Of a DNA stretch of 64,000 nucleotides, positions 1 through 10,009 are shown one piece after another. The stretch lies in assembly GCF_035046485.1 (NCBI RefSeq), contig NC_085137.1, forward strand, positions 128,833,703 through 128,897,702, given 5' to 3'. The notes below the pieces were generated by a model. It was not told the origin of the DNA. It did not search any database and worked only from the letters and a program-made list of their open reading frames with translations. A program made the position numbers and the translations under genes. This DNA comes from Aedes albopictus. Its lineage: Eukaryota; Arthropoda; Insecta; Diptera; Culicidae. Within the stretch, counting starts at the first letter, position 1; each line of letters starts with the position of its first letter.

Positions 1-1
1 G

Positions 2-2431
2 TCAACCATCAAAACTCTAGGACTGATCTGGGAACCATCCACGGATCTGCTCCACTATTCCGTTCCAAAATGGTCACAAACGGACGGTATTACGAGGCGT
101 ACTGTGTTATCGGACACGGCAAAACTCTTCGACCCTATAGGGTTGATTGGTCCTGTAGTGGTCATGGCGAAAATCTTCGTGCAATCTCTCTGGCGAACTT
201 CGAGCTCTTGGGACGATCCTCTCAACGACAGCCAACAGGAGTACTGGCTGGTATTCCGCAGCAGTCTGGAAGCGCTGTCGTCAATTTCCATTCCTCGTTG
301 GGCAGCATTCGCCAACGCGCCGGTGAACGTGGAACTGCATGGTTTCTGCGATGCGTCGATCCGTGCCTACGGTGCATGCCTCTACATCAGAACCGTCTCC
401 AGTGACGGTAGCATCTCTGTTCGCCTCTTGACTGCCAAATCGAAGGTTGCCCCGCTCGGAGATTCGAAAAGGCAGAAAAAGGTCAGCCTACCACGTCTAG
501 AACTATCAGCGGCTCTACTCTTGGGCCACCTTTACCACAAGGTCAACACTAGCATCTCTCTGAACACTCGATCATTCTTCTGGTCGGATTCCACGATAAC
601 GCTCCACTGGATCAACTCGATTCCTTCAAGATGGAAAACTTTTGTTGCGAATCGGGTTTCCGAAGTTCAACACCTGACTGCTACTGGTGTATGGGCTCAT
701 GTTTCGGGCTTGGAAAACCCCGCGGATATAATCTCCCGTGGGATGGAACCGAGCCAGCTAGAGAATTCGAACTGGTGGACCGGACCTTCATGGTTGAAGC
801 AGCCGTCACGTTTCTGGCCTCCTGTAATCCAAGCTGACCCGCCGGAGATTCCCGCCGAAGCTCTAGAGGAACGATCAGTATCGCTACCCATCCGGGTCCA
901 GGAACCAAACGAAATCTTTCGCTTGCGTTCATCCTTCGTTTCGATAGTTCGGCTCATAGCTTTGATCCAACGTTTCGTGCACAACATCAAGCCAGCAAAC
1001 CGTGCGAACCGTAAATCTGGATTTCTACAGACTACCGAACTGAATCAGTCTATTTCGACTTTGGTGCGACTAGCACAATCCGAAGCGTTCCCGAATGACG
1101 TTGCTGCGCTAAGTTCCGGGGGTCAGGTGAAACCGCACTCCCCATTGAAAAATCTGCACCCTGTTTTGAAGGATGGCATTCTGCGCGTCGGTGGACGTCT
1201 TACCAACGCTCCGATCCCGAAAGACAGAAAGCACCCGATGATCCTTCCCGCGCGGCATCCGCTCACTGACAGCATTTTGCTGCAATACCACCTCAAACAT
1301 CTACACGCCGGGCCACAACTGCTGGTAGCATGCGTCCGGGAGAAATTCTGGCCACTGCGCATCCGTAACTTGGCACGGAGAGTGGTTCACTCTTGCGTCA
1401 ACTGTTTCCGCTGCAAGCCTACAGTCCTGGAGCAACTGATGGGAGACTTGCCTCCAGAAAGAGTTACGCCAACCTTGCCTTTTCTCAACACTGGCGTTGA
1501 TCTTTGTGGACCGTTTCAATACCGGAAAGTCCGCAAATCCCTACCAACGAAGTGCTACATAGCCATATTTGTATGCCTCGCAACCAAGGCCATCCACGTA
1601 GAAATGGTCTACGATCTTTCAACAGCCGCCTTCATTGCGGCACTACATCGCTTCGTCGCTCGCAGGGGTAAGCCCAACACTATCCATTGCGACAACGCCC
1701 AAAACTTCAAGGGAGCTGCTCGAGAATTGGCTGAACTGGCCAAGCAATTTCGGTCGCAGCAGCATCAGGCGGCGGTTGTGAACAACTGTGCAAACGATGG
1801 AATCCTCTTCAAATTCATCCCTCCCCGCAGTCCAAACTTCGGTGGGCTGTGGGAAGCAGCGGTGAAATCATTCAAGCAGCATTTCCGTGCGACTGTTGGC
1901 AATTCCGTTCTGTCGCAGGACGAGTTCGTTACGCTGCTAGCCCGCATCGAAGCCTGCTTGAACTCCAGACCACTCACCCCAATCTCAACAGACCCGAACG
2001 ACCTGAAAGTGTTGACTCCGGGCCATTTTTTGGTTCACCGTCCCCTCACATCCTTCACTGAGCCTGAGCTATCGGAAGTCCCTCGGAATCGTCTCGATCG
2101 TTGGCAGGAGAATCAAGAGCTCCTTCGACGGGTATGGAAGCGCTGGTCTACGGACTACTTGTCCGGCCTGCATCCGCGCACGAAGTGGACACAGCTCCGG
2201 AACAACATCGACGTGGGGACCATGGTGCTCCTCAAGGAAGATAACCTCCCTCCGCTAAGGTGGAGATATGGCAGAATCGCTCGAATCATCCGAGGACTCG
2301 ACGGCAACATCAGAGTGGTCGACGTGAAGACCTCCGACGGAGAGTATCGACGAGCCATCTCCAAGGTGTGTGTACTCCCTGTACGCACAGGAACGACCGG
2401 TGGGATCGCTCAAGATCTCGATGACCACTGA
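2..2431 (+). CDS. BEL/Pao retrotransposon pol, 3' part (partial at window edge)
   Basis: Open frame runs from base 2 without a stop to TGA at 2429-2431 (809 codons). The first in-frame residues already read as the end of a BEL/Pao reverse transcriptase (TLGLIWEPSTDLL), so the catalytic RT lies left of the window. In order: RNase H with GFCDASIRAYGACLY near 341-390; integrase zinc finger with HLKHLH at 1289-1306 and CVNCFRC at about 1394-1414; integrase core with D at 1499, D at 1691 (HCDNAQNF) and E at 1853 (GLWEAAVKSF), spacings 64 and 54; then a DUF5641-like tail (WQENQELLRRVWKRW near 2100, GTMVLLKED near 2216). This DDE order and tail are typical of BEL/Pao elements. The enzyme would degrade the RNA template and integrate the cDNA. 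The lack of stops over 2.4 kb suggests a fairly recent insertion. Confidence 0.95.
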   Translation, partial: STIKTLGLIWEPSTDLLHYSVPKWSQTDGITRRTVLSDTAKLFDPIGLIGPVVVMAKIFVQSLWRTSSSWDDPLNDSQQEYWLVFRSSLEALSSISIPRWAAFANAPVNVELHGFCDASIRAYGACLYIRTVSSDGSISVRLLTAKSKVAPLGDSKRQKKVSLPRLELSAALLLGHLYHKVNTSISLNTRSFFWSDSTITLHWINSIPSRWKTFVANRVSEVQHLTATGVWAHVSGLENPADIISRGMEPSQLENSNWWTGPSWLKQPSRFWPPVIQADPPEIPAEALEERSVSLPIRVQEPNEIFRLRSSFVSIVRLIALIQRFVHNIKPANRANRKSGFLQTTELNQSISTLVRLAQSEAFPNDVAALSSGGQVKPHSPLKNLHPVLKDGILRVGGRLTNAPIPKDRKHPMILPARHPLTDSILLQYHLKHLHAGPQLLVACVREKFWPLRIRNLARRVVHSCVNCFRCKPTVLEQLMGDLPPERVTPTLPFLNTGVDLCGPFQYRKVRKSLPTKCYIAIFVCLATKAIHVEMVYDLSTAAFIAALHRFVARRGKPNTIHCDNAQNFKGAARELAELAKQFRSQQHQAAVVNNCANDGILFKFIPPRSPNFGGLWEAAVKSFKQHFRATVGNSVLSQDEFVTLLARIEACLNSRPLTPISTDPNDLKVLTPGHFLVHRPLTSFTEPELSEVPRNRLDRWQENQELLRRVWKRWSTDYLSGLHPRTKWTQLRNNIDVGTMVLLKEDNLPPLRWRYGRIARIIRGLDGNIRVVDVKTSDGEYRRAISKVCVLPVRTGTTGGIAQDLDDH

Positions 2432-2895
2432 ACTCCACGATCGCGGTATTTCGATACTGCGCAACGATCGGAGGCCTGCGGGCCTCCGAGCCCTGTAAGT
2501 ATTGTTTTTTATTGAAATTGCAAAAAGCTCAAGAATTTTTCGTCCTCCTGCATGTACCCTGGATCCGTCGACGGCGACTCCATCCCGGTTTGAGTGCGCC
2601 CAACCCCGATGTCTAACTGGTGTTCGACCGGTTTGAGCCAGCGATGAGCGATGACGTCACCAGCATCAACCAAGCGAACGACCAAGTTTAACGACCGGAG
2701 CTGCGAGGAGAGGAGTCAGCGATGGCCGGACGGTACGAGTGTCGATGACCTTTTGTATAGAAGGAGAACCAAAACAAACGACGAGGAGAGTCGTCTGTTT
2801 ACGATGAGCAACGAACCGAAGCAGATGAGAAGAGATCGTGAGTACGTGTAAGAGTGTTGGTTGAAAGGCTTAACCTTTCAACGGGGGCCGGCATA
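2432..2895 (+). other. BEL/Pao 3' untranslated region and polypurine tract
   Basis: Spacer between the pol stop and the presumed LTR. It holds a perfect 8-bp stem at 2469-2476/2481-2488 (CGGAGGCC, loop TGCG) just after the stop, and a G-rich run at 2883-2887 (ACGGGGGCCG) right before the LTR, which fits the polypurine primer for plus-strand DNA synthesis. A 66-codon ORF at 2651-2851 has no recognisable similarity and is probably chance. Confidence 0.7.
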
Positions 2896-3282
2896 TGTTA
2901 CCGCAAACCCTATCTATAAGCCCCATTAGTATATAAGACCAATAGCGATCTCTCGATCACCCATGATGAATGTATATTCAATTACTCCTTCCTTATCGTT
3001 AGCCTTCAGCTATCGAGAGAAGAGAATCATCTCCCAATAGGCCTTTTATCAATTTGTACCATCCTGAATTCGCATATATCTCTATACTCGAAACAGATCA
3101 GAGATCAGTTGCAATAAACCTATCAAACGTACACGTCCGTCGTACTACCTACCGCGATAGCAGAAAGCGTGTCGAAATAGAAGTTTAACGAAATAAAAAG
3201 TGTTCGTTCTTTTTCCTCTAAAAACCGTCGCGTTCGTTACTGTGAAGTGCCGAAATCCACCAAAGACTCCGCGCCTACACCA
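2896..3282 (+). mobile_element. 3' LTR of the BEL/Pao element
   Basis: Begins TGTTACCGC directly after the G-rich primer tract and plausibly ends in a CA near 3279-3282. Inside are a TATA-like box (TATATAAG, 2930-2937) and a polyadenylation signal (AATAAA, 3113-3118) in the order expected of an LTR. The 5' LTR and the left target duplication are outside the window, so the exact right end cannot be confirmed. Confidence 0.65.
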
Positions 3283-4896
3283 TTGTTAGACTGCTTCGAA
3301 TCAGTTGTATGTCCAATTCATCCTGGTTTTCTCGTCATATTGTTGGCATTTGGTTGAATTACTAGATTCTTCGGTTGATAATCTGAAATATAAAATAATA
3401 TTAACATCGTACGTCAAATAAGCTACATATTAGTGATACGCTCGCCACAGTTACATATTTTTAAAATATTATTTATATCGTACGATACATTTACCTGAAT
3501 CCTGCTGAAATAAAATGTTAATTAGCAGTACATTGAAACACAAATACTACAAAACACAAGGAAAAGAGCATCAAACTTTGATCTTGGAATATTTAAAAAT
3601 ACGGTAAATATCAAGATCAAAATTTGATTTGTAGATCTTACACCGCAACGCACCATTCTAAGGTGATCTACCCACGTTACGGGGTGGGTCCTGGCAAGAG
3701 GTAGGCATGAAGAAAATAGAACAGTAGATATGACAAAATATGAGTTATTAAATAACGAGCCCGGCAGATGAATGGGAATGTAAATGTTTTTCGTTACTCT
3801 GCTTGTAGGATTTTCAACAACATTCCCCATAACACAAATGTAGATAACAGCTCAAATAATCTTCAAATGAGTTGAGATCGAATTCATTGTGGATAGATGT
3901 TGATGTAAAATATACACTACACAGATGCATGACAGCTTAGAGAGATAACCTTACAATTCAAACAATACATTTCTACATACTATTTCATTAGTCTATCAGA
4001 ATTCATCGGATAGCATTCGCACATTGCAAATTACCAGATTATTGAAATTTAATTAATTAAACTTTCCGCACTGAAACCGCGCTTGCCAGCAGCGCCTTCT
4101 TACATGATAGTTGTAATGAGAGGTGGGCGAGGATGATGACGGCGAGCCTACATGCCTGCCCCCATATCATCAGAAGCGAACTGTGCACTGCTGACGATCC
4201 ACCAGTTTCCAGTAGGGGTACATTACATACTGCACTCAGTCGTCATGCTACTACGCGGAAAGGCAACATTCCTCATCCAAGTGTGTACGTATCCATATTA
4301 TTATCCATCCATCACACATTCGCATGCGCAATTCTGCGCATTTTTGCCTTCCTTCTAGGTAAGTACGTTGGCGAAAGAAAGTTACCGAAGTAGGGAGGAA
4401 GCGAAGTGCGGGCAGACGCACCCGCAGACAGTGGTCGTCGATCCAGCCACCTGTGAGACTCACTGGCTGTGTGGTAGAGTCGTGGAGAACCTGAGCTGAC
4501 CTGACTCTGAGGTACCAAAGAATCGTCGTAAATAAGCGAACCAAAAAAAAAAACGAAACGAAACATTATCATTCCATCTGAGCGCTACAATGTTACTGTC
4601 ATGTTCATTGCTCATCCGACGCACGGAACGGGGGTAATAAATGTGTGCGTTCCTGTGAAAATTTGTATCATTTCTGCAGTCATGCTGCCGTGAAGCGTGA
4701 AATCCTCTACCCGGTGGTTTCCTTCAAATTTTTGGCTAAAAACAGGAACACTTTTAGTTTTTTTTTTGCATTATTAATTGCTGATAGATACAGTATTCTG
4801 TCTTATGAAAAACATCTTCTATCATTTGTCTTCTATAGCCCTAGGTTCTGTTTTTCAACCTAACAATTCTTCATTTTTAGTCTACTCTCTTCAATA
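3283..4896. other. Stretch without a recognised gene
   Basis: AT-rich DNA with short ORFs on both strands (e.g. minus 3522-3830, minus 4251-4544, plus 4133-4393), none with recognisable motifs. A donor-like CTAGGTAAGTA lies at about 4356 but no matching coding exon is evident. An A run with AAACG steps lies at 4541-4563. Confidence 0.4.
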
Positions 4897-5079
4897 GGCG
4901 CTGTCCATAAACTACGTAGACTCATTTTTGGCCATCTCAGAACTCCTCCCCTCCCCCCTCGTAGACTTTTGTCCATACAAAAATTTCGAAATTTGTATGA
5001 ACCGTGAACTTTGGCCGAAAAGGAGGTTTTTTTATCCCCCCCCCCCCCCTTCGAGTCTACGTAGTTCTTGGGCAGGTCC
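4897..5079. mobile_element. Harbinger-like MITE, copy 1
   Basis: Starts GGCGCTGTCCATAAACTACG and ends in the imperfect complement (TCTACGTAGTTCTTGGGCAG). The interior has C-rich runs and a short inner palindrome (AAATTTCGAAATTT type). It matches a second copy at 11163-11328 over its whole length. Its right arm is more diverged than in copy 2 and no clean target duplication is visible. The C run at 5036-5049 is a likely assembly-length uncertainty. Confidence 0.75.
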
Positions 5080-5124
5080 GTATTATATATTTTCCCCCAC
5101 AACGCAAGCAAATACTAGAGTTCG

Positions 5125-5693
5125 TCACATTGTCATAGTTGCCGGCGATATTAGAATTCGGCATTCAGAAGAGCATTCGTATTTTCTGTGGATGGGAAAA
5201 AATACTCCTTCCTTCCACTCCTCCGGTAGCTTTCCGATTTCCCAGCTCCTAGGTATTACCGATTGCAGACATATGATCAACTTCAGTGAGTTCGATGGCA
5301 TCCTTATCTTCAATCAGGGCGTGAGTAGGTTAGTTCACATTATGCCCCATGTTGACGTAGTCATTTATTCCGCTGCCTTGATCCTCCGACCTGCGATCCT
5401 TGTGCAATTCAGGTGTTTGTCGAAGTATTACTTCCAGCTTTCGTTCACCTCATGTCCTAATCCTTGCGTATTTCGGATTGCGGTATGATGCTCTTGCAGA
5501 ATAAGTTGAGCTTCTGGTAGAACTCCCGACACAGTTAACAGCGAGTTGACCTTCGTCCGACAGCGTTACCTCGAGATTCTGCTTGTATGCTATGACATCA
5601 GATTGCTTCAGTTGCTTAGGAACGTACCGTGGCAGTCGTCGGTACCGTACAGTATTGATGACGAAGAGTTTTGAGCGCAGCTTCACCATGGAT
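5125..5693 (-). pseudogene. RTE-like LINE fragment, 3' segment (endonuclease end to RT start)
   Basis: On the minus strand, 5689 downward reads MVKLRSK..INTVRYRRLPRY..LKQSDV, clearly related to the endonuclease-RT linker of the LINE at 41677-42684 (VMVKLRPKLSDINNVRYRRP). Further along the minus strand 5313-5125 reads LPEEWKEGVFFPIHRK, the usual entry to the RT domain in this kind of LINE. Several frameshifts separate the blocks, so it is dead. The RT catalytic part is absent. Confidence 0.8.
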
Positions 5694-5815
5694 AGACATT
5701 ATTAGCACCTTTTTTTCAGCACCACTTCCTCTGTAGATTACCATAGAAGAAGGAATCACAAACTACGTTCTATTTGATCGACAGCATTATCAACGTTAGG
5801 ACCTATAGCGGGTAC
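5694..5815 (+). pseudogene. RTE-like LINE fragment, inverted 5' segment
   Basis: In the opposite orientation to the neighbouring fragment. Plus-strand DNA TAGCACCTTTTTTTCAGCAC and following bases match the endonuclease region near 41970 (TAGCACCTTTTTCCAACACA), and one frame reads ESQ..LIDSIINVRTYSG, matching ESQIDHV...IIDVRTYRG. Its outer end is the residue block that normally lies just upstream of the 5689 end of the minus fragment, the arrangement left by twin priming. Confidence 0.7.
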
Positions 5816-6884
5816 AAACTTTGATTGATTGATTGATTTATCTTTATTTGAGAGACTTTCAGCTCTTGGCTTACAAACTTTGACCTAATACACAGTTCGA
5901 ACGAAACCTGTGCAAATACGTGGAATCGAATGTTACAAAACGACCTCATAATTTATCATGAACATTTTTGTACGATCTAATTACATTACCGATGACTGTT
6001 GGAAAATAAGAAAAATGGAATTAGGTTTCTCACAAGAATTGAACTCAGATCCTAGAAGTGTGGGAATAGCACACCACAGTCCTCTAGGCTATCTCAGCTT
6101 GTCAAAGAGGAGACAATCAAGGCTAAACTGGTTCTACCACAAACGAACGAAATGCTGACCTACTTTGGCCGTGTATTTGCCTGTAGTACAGCTAGTACAG
6201 AGAGAGACAACCGTCATAGCTGCGAGCATATAAAGTGACCTTTTGATCAGTTGATGACACAGATTGGCTAGCATAATTTGTAGCAGATGCATGTAAATTT
6301 CAAGCGAATATGTCTTAAAATCTGTAAACAAGCCACCTGATTGACACTAAATTCTCTTGATTGTTAAATTTCTGTCACAATTTGAACACCCTATCTCGTT
6401 TATGTGCTGTATAATTTTCATATTTTTTGCTGTGTAGAAACACATTTAATTTTATTCTGCCTAATAAGAGATATTCGTAACCATCTTTATAAAACTTCCA
6501 ACAAAACTAATTCATCCATCGAGACCTCTATTTCTGCATTTTCCGGCTAAAAGGACAAATCAAAGAGGTTTTGAAAAACGTATTAAAACTGTTTTATGGA
6601 TAGTTTCAAGAATGCTATAAAGCCTTTCAATCCATGGTGTTAATAAAAGTAGTAACCAAATTGTGAGTTTTGACTGTTGCTGTAATGAAACCGTAATGAA
6701 AACCAAACCACACCAATCCGAAATTGTTACTTGGGGTTAGATCTACTAGTGGTCATTTGAAGCACTTAGAACCAGATTCGTGGAACCGCAGCATCATGAA
6801 AGAATGTTCGTTTGGCCAATGAGTTCAACGACTGTATAACCCTAGTAGGATGCTGGGGTAAATATGACCCAACAGCTTAGGAGG
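5816..6884. other. Stretch without a recognised gene; TTGA microsatellite
   Basis: Contains (TTGA)n at about 5822-5839 and otherwise AT-rich unique-looking DNA. The piece near 6290-6330, read on the minus strand (TTTACAGATTTTAAGACATA), matches 28885-28920 on the plus strand, so part of this stretch is an unnamed dispersed repeat. Confidence 0.45.
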
Positions 6885-7095
6885 CTTAAGGACAAAATAT
6901 TTGGAGTACATCGATCGCATTTCTTAAAGCACCGTTAAAAAAAACCATTTAACGGATATGGCTGAAAATGCATCGTGATGGTGCTCAGTCATTGTTAATA
7001 TTGTGATGCTTTTTCAGCCAAACCCGTTTCTACGGTTCTATAAAACGGTGCTCTAGAAATTTGAGCTATGTACTCCAAATACCTTGTCAATAAGG
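6885..7095. mobile_element. Foldback MITE
   Basis: About 90-bp arms pair with each other: the left arm carries ATTTGGAGTACATCGATCGC and TATGGCTGAAAATGCATC, the right arm the complements (GATGCTTTTTCAGCCAAACC, GCTATGTACTCCAAAT). The loop is only a few tens of bases near 6980-7000. No coding capacity and no clear target duplication. Confidence 0.75.
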
Positions 7096-7123
7096 TCTTC
7101 AAGGACTCCTTTGAGTATAGGTA

Positions 7124-7762
7124 ACACAGCAAACTTATGTGTCTCTGACAGATTTTGGGCCGCTGAATCCAAATCTGGGATCAGATTTGCTCCAGCACGT
7201 CAGAGTTTTGAGCTATACCTCAATTTATAAGACAAAATATGCGATTTCGGGTTTTTTTGACTGCTAGCCATTAAGCTTGGAAATTTTTTTTAAGCAATCA
7301 AAAGGTAAATTGGTCAAATAACATCTAAATTAACGACTCATGCAAAATATTTCGTTTTACCAATTAGAATTTGATAGTTTTAAGCGATTTATGTTAGGTA
7401 CGATATTTCCCATACAAGTCACCCTCCAAAAGTTGCATGCAAGTTTACTTGCTAACATAAAATGCTTAAATCTATCAAATTTGATTTGGTAAAACAAAAT
7501 ATTTTGCATGAGTCGTTAATTTAGAGGTTAATTGACCAATTTACCTTTTGATTGCTTAAAAAAAATATTTCCGTGCTTAATGGCTGGCAGTCAAAAAAAC
7601 CCGAAATCGCCTATTTTGCCCTATAAATTGGGGTATAGCACAAAATTGTGACGTGCTGGAGCAAATCTGAGCCCGGATTCGGATTCAGCGGCCCAAAATC
7701 TTTCAGAGACACATAAGTTTGCTCTTGAGACAGACAAAAAGTTAATTTTTGTTACGCTGTGT
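7124..7762. mobile_element. Long-arm foldback element (~640 bp)
   Basis: Arms of roughly 270 bp are inverted copies: left AGCAAACTTATGTGTCTC at 7128, right its exact complement ending at 7723, continuing inward through the GGGCCGCTGAATCC, TTTGACTGCTAGCC and ACGACTCATGCAAAATAT blocks to a loop near 7400-7450. The right side has about 33 bases (to GTTACGCTGTGT at 7751-7762) beyond the point where the left arm jumps from ACACAG to CAAACTT, so the left end carries a deletion. Non-coding. Confidence 0.85.
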
Positions 7763-8094
7763 AATCGAATCAACAAGCGGCACTAGTAACTTCTTACTGT
7801 ATTACGTTACGAGTAGGAGTTGTACTCACCTCCTGAAATCCACCTCAACACCTTGGAACCCCTCTGAAAGCTCCCCTGAGGCAACGGTAGATTTTTCTTG
7901 AACTCTACTACATATAACCCCTTAAAACCTCTCGAAAAGATTTGAAATGCATTGAAGGCCCTCAGACGCTCTTCCAAAAGCACTTGAAGCCGCCGGAACG
8001 CCCTCAACGCCTTGAAATGCCTTCAAAAACCTTCAAACCCATTTTAAAAAACTCTTTCGAAACCTTCTGGAGCTCTACTGGAAGCTCCTGTATC

Positions 8095-8742
8095 GGTATC
8101 CGGCCATTTATCTCTCTCTCTCTCTCTTCTTGGCGTAACGTCCTCATTGGGACAAAGCCTGTTTCTCAGCTTAGTGTTCTATGAGCACTTCCACAGTTAT
8201 TAACTGAGAGCTTCCTCTGCCAATGACCATTTTGCATGCGTATATCGTGTGGCAGGCACGAAGATACTCTATGCCCAAGGAAGTCAAGGAAATTTCCTTT
8301 ACGAAAAGATCCTGGACCAACCGGGAATCGAACCCGTCACCCTCAGCATGGTCATGCTGAATACCCGTGCGTTTACCGCCTCGGCTATATGGGCCATTTA
8401 TCTGAATGCCGTATTGCCGAATGACATCTGAACGAAAGGGTCATTTCCCGAATGCCGTTTGGCCGAATTATGATCAAACGAGTTCAGAGGTCACGACACA
8501 CTCCGGGTAATATTCTAGCTGTCAACCATTACAAATATTTCCTTCTTTCATTCCTAGGCTGTTTTTTTTACTATTAAGGAATCAGTTGGCGTTGAAACTG
8601 TGAATTTTTAGCAGAGATTTTTCCTTTTTTGAATTATAGGTGGCTCTTTCGAGTTATACTGATGTGGAGAACAGTGGCATGTTCACTTTAGTTTATTCTT
8701 CATTTTCCGGCCAAACGGCGTTCGGCCAAGTGACCCAGAACC
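8095..8742. mobile_element. GGCCGAATG-family MITE, older copy, split by a SINE
   Basis: Begins GGTATCCGGCCATTT and ends GGCCAAGTGACCCAGAACC, matching the ends of the intact copy at 19557-20034. The internal blocks (TCAGTTGGCGTTGAAACTG, GAGATTTTTCCTT, TTTCGAGTTATACTGAT) occur in the same order in both. A SINE at 8114-8391 splits its left terminal repeat. The expected 9-bp duplication is eroded (CCTG shared only). Confidence 0.85.
8114..8391 (-). mobile_element. tRNA-derived SINE, Feilai-like
   Basis: Flanked by a perfect 12-bp target duplication GGCCATTTATCT (8102-8113 and 8392-8403). On the minus strand the head has box A (TAGCCGAGGCGG) and box B (GGTTCGATTCCCGG) of a tRNA-like pol III promoter; the body ends in CGCCAAGAAGAGAGAG with a GA-rich tail. 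Same family as 51350-51631, 28555-28815 and 12176-12382. The name Feilai is from memory of Aedes SINEs and should be checked; the SINE class is secure. Confidence 0.85.
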
Positions 8743-8849
8743 CCTGGACCCACTTGGTACCTCCAAGAGCTTCATAGGTGACGCGAATCTCCAGTTCACG
8801 ATAAAATATAATCAAATTGATTTCAGTATTATGAACTAGCAAGCCTGGA

Positions 8850-9595
8850 GATTTCTACAGGAATTTCTTTTAAAAATTCCTCCGTGATATTCTCACAGGG
8901 TATTCAAGTATTCGAGGAAAATTCTAAAAAGAAAACTGAAAAACTGGAAACTGAAGAACTGAAGAATCTCCACCAAACTAACATTTGGTGACCAATTAGT
9001 CTTGTAGAGGTTTTGAGAATCGTCATGAAACCTAATTTCCTAGATTTTAGTTTGATTCCTGAAGGTACTTTTTGAAGAATCTGAAAGGAAAATCCTGATT
9101 TTTTAAGAAGATGAAAACCCAAATAGAACATCCAGGTGTCAGGAACTCCTGGAAAAATCAGAGAAAGAATTCCAGGAATCCAAGCATCCGGGGGTTCTCC
9201 TGGAGGAATTTCAGAAGGAACATCTGGGTGGTTCTCAGAACGAAAATCGAAAAAATGTTCAAGAAGATCTGTTGGTTAAAACCCGAAATGAATTAGGGAA
9301 TTCCAAATCTTTGTTGAGCTCCTGGATAAATTCCCACGGGGAGGCATTCTTCAAGAAATTCCAGCAAGAACTTCTTGGTAAAATTTGATTGTAGTTCTGG
9401 AAGAGCTTCAAGAGGTTGCCTGGAAATTGCCTTCGAGGTTTTCTGAAAGTATTCCAGAAATGGCTTAAAGTACTTCTCAAATAATGCTTAGAGATAACCA
9501 AGCAAAATCCTACGAAATGTAATCCCCAGAACATTCTTACAGAAATTCTAGGAGAAACCTCTACAGGCAAAACTCAATATCCGAGGATTTGGAAA
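8850..9595. repeat. Degenerate GGAATTCC-type tandem array
   Basis: Imperfect tandem repetition of words such as GGAATTTC, CCTGGA, AATTCC and GAAGG at a spacing of roughly 24 bases. Short ORFs here (e.g. 9111-9296, minus 9259-9570) are by-products of the repeat. It is the most eroded member of a family seen best at 21.4-24.1 kb. Confidence 0.6.
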
Positions 9596-9757
9596 AAATC
9601 CCTGTATAATTGAACCACCCAGATCATTAGGCCCTTTTATTTGGTTTTTCGTTTCCTTTTACGTTTTTTGGTGTTGTGTTCCTTTTGAGGAAGAAATCAT
9701 TCTGGAGATAATTGCATAAATTCTAACAACTCATTTAGAGATTACAAAACAACCTTG

Positions 9758-9918
9758 TAGTTAGAAGGCACAGAATGCTCTGTGTTTGTGGCTTAGTAGG
9801 TTAAAGCGCCGGTCTAGCGAATACGGAGTTGTGGGTTCGAATCCCACCAACACGCGATGTATTTTCACAAATTCATCGCTCAATTTGTCAATTAGCAACA
9901 TTCTGTGCCTTCTAACTA
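9758..9918 (+). mobile_element. tRNA-like sequence inside a perfect 20-bp inverted repeat
   Basis: A tRNA-like fold occupies about 9782-9854: acceptor halves GTGTTTG and CCAACAC, box A-like GTGGCTTAGTAGG, box B GGGTTCGAATCCC. It is enclosed by a perfect inverted repeat, TAGTTAGAAGGCACAGAATG at 9758-9777 and its complement at 9899-9918. The stretch after the tRNA-like part (TTTTCACAAATTC...CAATTTGT) resembles that after the tRNA-like unit at 30257, so both look like one short SINE family. A functional tRNA is unlikely because the anticodon stem pairs poorly. Confidence 0.65.
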
Positions 9919-10009
9919 AATATTAGTTTTTCTGTATTTTTATGACATACCAGCTAATCTGGTAAATGCCAGTAAAGGGCAACTTATATCAGTGTATCCT
10001 TGGGGATTC

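Noticed and set aside
9782..9854. Possible functional tRNA
   Set aside because: Boxes A and B and an acceptor stem are visible but the anticodon stem does not pair well and the unit has a SINE-like tail.
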